8,953 nt of DNA, from NCBI GenBank assembly GCA_030428405.1, contig JAUIEH010000084.1:1-8953 (forward strand), in the 5' to 3' direction. Positions 6,287 through 8,953 of this stretch are shown here, piece by piece; within the stretch, counting starts at the first letter, position 1; the number at the start of each line of letters is the position of its first letter. A model generated the notes under the pieces. That model searched no databases. It was not told where the DNA came from and saw nothing but the letters and a program-made list of their open reading frames with translations. Made by a program: the position numbers and the translations under genes. Source of the stretch: Alphaproteobacteria bacterium. Its GTDB lineage: Bacteria; Pseudomonadota; Alphaproteobacteria; Caulobacterales; Maricaulaceae.

Positions 6287-7875
6287 GCCGCCGCCAGCGT
6301 GCGCGCGTGCTGGGCGTTGGCGATCCAGCCCGCGATTTCTTCACGGTCGGGCGGCTCGGAATCGCGCAAGACGCGCTTGCCCTGCGGGGTCGTGCAGAAA
6401 TCCATGGTCGAAGCGCCGAGCGCATCGAGCGAAGCGGCCGCGAGCGCTTCGGCTGAAGATATTCCGCATCCGGTGAGAATTTGGGCGTCATGGCCGCGCA
6501 GCTCCGGCACGCAGGCGACAAGGCGCGCCTGGTCCTGCCATTCCGTGATCAGGCCAGGCGTGATGTAGCGCACGCCGAGCTGTTCGGACGCAGCCACAGG
6601 GTCCAGCGCCCAGAGGTCGGAAACGGTCTGCACATTGATCTCTGCGAGCCTGTCGGCGGTTTTTGGACCGATCGACGGCGCATCGACGACGGGCGAGTCG
6701 CCGCTGAGGTAAAAGCGCGGTTCCGCCGGCGTGGTCTCGCGCGCAGGGCGCGCGCGGGCCGCCGTCTCGCGAGCCGGCTGCGCAGGCGCGGCGACTGCGG
6801 CGTTCAGCGCTTCAGTAGAACGCGCACGCGGATAGGTCGGATCAAGCCGTGAGCGTCCGATATCAACATTGCCCGTGATCGGATCGCGCCGACGCGGCGC
6901 AGCGCCGACACCGTGCAGCCGGCCGGGACGGCGCGCGGGCTGGTTCAGCAATTGCTCGGGCTGAATGTTGAGCACTTCGATCGCATGCAGATTGCGGATC
7001 GCAGCGTCGTCTTCGGGCAGACGGTTGACGACGCGGCCGGTGTTCTCGAGCTCGCGATACATCGCTTCAATAGCGGCGCGTTCGCCGATGTCGGAGACCT
7101 TCTTCAGGACCCATTGGCGCGGCATGTCGAGGCCGGCGAGAATCGCGGCGGGCGTGGCGTTGACCTGGGGCGCCGACACCACGGCTTCGACGAATATCTT
7201 GTCGAGCACGGCGGCGAGCCCGGCCGTCGCCAGACCGATCAGGCGCGCGATGCGGTCCTTGATTTCCTGGTCTAGTCCTTCGGGCGGATTCTTCCGTCCA
7301 AGTTCCATATTATAGTGGTCAATGCAGACGTCGTAATGCTGATGCGCGGACGCTGCGCCGGTCTTGATCATGTCTTCGAGCCAGGCGTCGCCGCCGCTCG
7401 CGGTCATGGCTGGATAGCCGCCCAGCTCATTTTCCAGAATGCCGACAAGCGTGTCGTAGGACTTGCAGATGCTCCACTCGAACGGGCGGTGCATCGCGCC
7501 TTCGCTCTCGCTCTGGCCCGTGTGAAAGGGCTGGATCGGGTCGACATAATAGTGGCTCATCACGCCGGCCGCGTAGACGGCCTGCGTCCAGTCTTTCGCC
7601 GCAAACGCTTCAATGGCGCGGTCCTTCCAGCGCCGGGCCGCAGCGGGCGCGCCGCCCCAGCCATTATCTGAGACGTGATAGACGTGGTTGGCGAAGTCCT
7701 TGAAATCCGTATCCGGCGCTTTGGCGCCTTTGAGATAGGCTTCGTGCTTGGCCAGGAACAGATCGCGCCAGGCTTCAGCCTCTGGCCCCTGCAGCAAAGT
7801 CAGCGCGTCCAGCGCCAGCTTGTGATGCGTGCTCCGCGCACGGCTGGCGTGGATGATCGTAAGGGCGAGTGACAT
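6283..7875 (-). CDS. Zinc-dependent phospholipase C/P1-nuclease-like domain fused to DUF4332-type helix-hairpin-helix domain
   Basis: This is a 530-aa protein of unknown biological role. The N-terminal part (about 5-225) resembles the zinc-dependent phospholipase C / S1-P1 nuclease fold. Its features are an early His pair (17-18), GAKAPD (50-55), NHVYH (63-67), HYYVDPIQPFH (His108, Asp112, His118) and HRPFE (His129, Glu133). The spacing H-x3-D-x5-H and H-x3-E equals that of Bacillus cereus phospholipase C, so a multi-zinc site looks intact. The usual secretion signal is not evident, so it is probably cytoplasmic. Residues 225-312 are an unassigned helical-looking region. Residues 313-388 are a Pro/Ala/Arg-rich linker with PARET repeated at 367 and 377. 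Residues 395-525 resemble DUF4332, with helix-hairpin-helix APSIGPKTADRL (399-410) and LRGHDAQIL (459-467). The start at 7875 is chosen because AGGAG lies 9 nt upstream; a GTG at 7932 is in frame but without support. The substrate could be nucleic acid or phospholipid. Confidence 0.72.
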   Translation of the reverse strand: MSLALTIIHASRARSTHHKLALDALTLLQGPEAEAWRDLFLAKHEAYLKGAKAPDTDFKDFANHVYHVSDNGWGGAPAAARRWKDRAIEAFAAKDWTQAVYAAGVMSHYYVDPIQPFHTGQSESEGAMHRPFEWSICKSYDTLVGILENELGGYPAMTASGGDAWLEDMIKTGAASAHQHYDVCIDHYNMELGRKNPPEGLDQEIKDRIARLIGLATAGLAAVLDKIFVEAVVSAPQVNATPAAILAGLDMPRQWVLKKVSDIGERAAIEAMYRELENTGRVVNRLPEDDAAIRNLHAIEVLNIQPEQLLNQPARRPGRLHGVGAAPRRRDPITGNVDIGRSRLDPTYPRARSTEALNAAVAAPAQPARETAARARPARETTPAEPRFYLSGDSPVVDAPSIGPKTADRLAEINVQTVSDLWALDPVAASEQLGVRYITPGLITEWQDQARLVACVPELRGHDAQILTGCGISSAEALAAASLDALGASTMDFCTTPQGKRVLRDSEPPDREEIAGWIANAQHARTLAAA

Positions 7876-7884
7876 CGCGTCGCG

Positions 7885-7889
7885 CTCCT
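7885..7889 (-). promoter_or_regulatory. Ribosome binding site of the PLC/P1-DUF4332 gene
   Basis: AGGAG on the - strand lies 9 nt before the ATG whose first base is 7875. It fixes that start over the in-frame GTG at 7932, which would add 19 residues of unconserved-looking sequence. Confidence 0.65.
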
Positions 7890-7921
7890 GCAGCAATGCG
7901 TGATCTGCGCTCGCCTCGCGC

Positions 7922-7961
7922 GCGCGAATCACTTTGCTGGTGAGGCTGCTACGATTCGCGC
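7922..7961. other. Perfect 9-bp inverted repeat between xerC and the fusion gene
   Basis: GCGCGAATC (7922-7930) and GATTCGCGC (7953-7961) are exact reverse complements separated by 22 bp. In - strand order the repeat begins one base after the xerC stop and ends 46 bp before the next start codon. No T-run follows on either strand, so it is not a standard terminator. It may form a 3' stem-loop on the xerC mRNA or act as a two-site operator for the downstream gene. The arms contain the AT-bearing core GAATC, which makes them less likely to be a pure GC-bias coincidence. Confidence 0.4.
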
Positions 7962-7962
7962 C

Positions 7963-8910
7963 TCAACGCCCTCGAGGATGTGCAGCGCGATGCACGGCGC
8001 TCAGCGTTTCCGCGTCGACATCGGCGTAGATCTGTGTGGTGGCGAGATCGGCGTGGCCGAGCAGCTCCTGAATGGCGCGCAAATCCGCGCCATTGGCGAG
8101 GAGGTGGGTGGCGAATGCGTGGCGCAAGGCATGCGGCGTGGCGCTTTCCGGCAATCCGAGCGCGAGACGCAGACGCGCCATCAGCTTTTGCACCGCCCGC
8201 GCGCCAAGCGGCCCGCCGCGCACGCCGCGAAACAGAGGCTCGGACGCGCCCGGCGTGAACGGGCAGAGCCGCGCATAGCGCGAAACGGCGTCAGCAACTG
8301 CGGGCAGGATGGGCGCGATGCGCTCCTTGCCGCCTTTGCCCAGAATGCGCAGCGTCTCGCCGAGTTCGGCATCCGCGCCCGTCAGGCCCAGAGCCTCGCT
8401 GATGCGCAGACCAGCGCCGTAAAGCAGCGCCAGGACGGCTGCGTCGCGCGCGCCGATCCAGGGCTCGTCCGCGTCATCCTCTGCATACGCCAAAAGCGCC
8501 TTCGCGGCGTCGACGCTCACCGGGCGCGGCAGCGTGCGCGCAAGCCTTGGCCCGCGCACCAGCGCAACCTCGTCATTCTTGGCGTCGAAGCGGCGTTCGA
8601 GATAGCGGAAATAGCCGCGAATAGCCGCCAGCGCGCGCGCGATGGAGCGCGGGGCCGGGGCGGGCTCGGCCCGCCTGCGATGCGCCAGATAAGCGCGCAG
8701 ATCGCGCGCCGGCAAAGCGCGCAAGTCGCCAAGCGTCGGCGGCGCGCCTTCATGTTCGCTGAGAAAATCGAGAAAGCCCGCGATGTCGCGCCGATACGCG
8801 TCAAGCGTCGCAGCACTCGCGCGGCGCTCGCCCGCAAGGTGGGTCATATACGCTTCCAGCGCCTGTTCAGCGCTGAGCGAAGCGTGGGCGAGAGCGGGCG
8901 CATTCGTCAT
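7963..8910 (-). CDS. xerC: Tyrosine recombinase XerC
   Basis: This site-specific recombinase works with XerD at dif to resolve chromosome dimers at cell division. The protein is 315 aa, slightly longer than the 298-aa E. coli XerC. The N-terminal SAM-like core-binding domain spans about residues 14-108 (LEAYMTHLAGERRASAATLD; then SIARALAAIRGYFRYLE). The catalytic domain spans about 128-310. Catalytic residues are Arg169 (GAGLRISEAL), Lys195 (GKGGKER), His260 and Arg263 (HALRHAFATHLL), His286 (ELLGHADLATT) and nucleophile Tyr295 (TQIYADVD). The C-terminal AHPRGR resembles the AHPRA ending typical of XerC rather than the HHP ending of XerD. An isolated single gene without phage or integron genes supports the housekeeping role. 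Placement near lpd fits my recollection of alphaproteobacterial gene order. The ATG at 8910 is the best start; its Shine-Dalgarno is weak. Confidence 0.93.
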   Translation of the reverse strand: MTNAPALAHASLSAEQALEAYMTHLAGERRASAATLDAYRRDIAGFLDFLSEHEGAPPTLGDLRALPARDLRAYLAHRRRAEPAPAPRSIARALAAIRGYFRYLERRFDAKNDEVALVRGPRLARTLPRPVSVDAAKALLAYAEDDADEPWIGARDAAVLALLYGAGLRISEALGLTGADAELGETLRILGKGGKERIAPILPAVADAVSRYARLCPFTPGASEPLFRGVRGGPLGARAVQKLMARLRLALGLPESATPHALRHAFATHLLANGADLRAIQELLGHADLATTQIYADVDAETLSAVHRAAHPRGR

Positions 8911-8953
8911 GATCCAGAGCCTGCGCGCGCGCGGTTAACGCGGCCTTGCCGAC

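Noticed and set aside
6913..7671. Several + strand open frames of about 115-120 codons
   Set aside because: They are antisense shadows of the fusion gene, without start signals or domain similarity.
7876..7932. N-terminal extension of the fusion protein from GTG 7932
   Set aside because: The GTG lies inside the loop boundary of the inverted repeat, has no Shine-Dalgarno, and the ATG at 7875 has a good AGGAG.
7963..8910. xerC as the integrase of a mobile element
   Set aside because: No attachment-site duplication, excisionase, phage or integron genes are visible. The AHPRGR ending and catalytic motifs fit housekeeping XerC.
8911..8953. Possible 3' end of a gene upstream of xerC on the - strand
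   Set aside because: One frame stops at 8935-8937 (TAA) and another at 8907-8909 in an ATGA overlap with xerC. With 43 bases I cannot tell which, if either, is coding.

Overview
The window reads as a high-GC chromosomal segment of an alphaproteobacterium. This rests on the sucA-sucB-lpd order, an alphaproteobacterial-type XerC, and GC-biased third codon positions on both strands. A Caulobacterales/Hyphomonadaceae-like source is possible, but I cannot assign a family from sequence reading alone. I see no insertion sequence, prophage, CRISPR array, tRNA or rRNA. Genes fill almost all of the window.

Layout. On the + strand, positions 2-1726 hold the C-terminal part of sucA (2-oxoglutarate dehydrogenase E1; its 5' end lies outside the window). 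It is followed by sucB (1790-3385, E2 with two lipoyl domains) and, after a 140-bp gap, by lpd (3526-4938, E3). Together these encode the 2-oxoglutarate dehydrogenase complex of the TCA cycle: E1 decarboxylates, E2 transfers succinyl to CoA, and E3 reoxidises the lipoyl groups. The sucB-lpd gap carries a hairpin, a TTGACG element and a perfect 16-bp palindrome, so lpd may have its own regulated transcription start. Two further + strand genes follow lpd through stop/start overlaps of the form GTGA: a GNAT acetyltransferase (4935-5492) and a divergent KdsB-type CMP-Kdo synthetase (5489-6286). This chain links central carbon metabolism to an envelope-sugar activating enzyme.

The right part is on the - strand and converges on the first block. 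xerC (8910 down to 7963) encodes the tyrosine recombinase for chromosome dimer resolution. Downstream of it on the same strand is a 530-residue protein (7875 down to 6283). It joins a zinc-dependent phospholipase C / P1-nuclease-type domain, with the HxxxD-x5-H and HxxxE metal motifs intact, to a C-terminal helix-hairpin-helix DUF4332-type domain through a Pro/Ala/Arg-rich linker. Its stop codon overlaps the kdsB stop codon tail to tail, leaving no room for a terminator.

The least explained item is the zinc hydrolase-DUF4332 fusion. It has no evident signal peptide and no known pathway partner here apart from xerC next to it. The remaining genes are recognisable housekeeping genes, with some noteworthy regulatory DNA and one altered active-site residue in the KdsB homologue.
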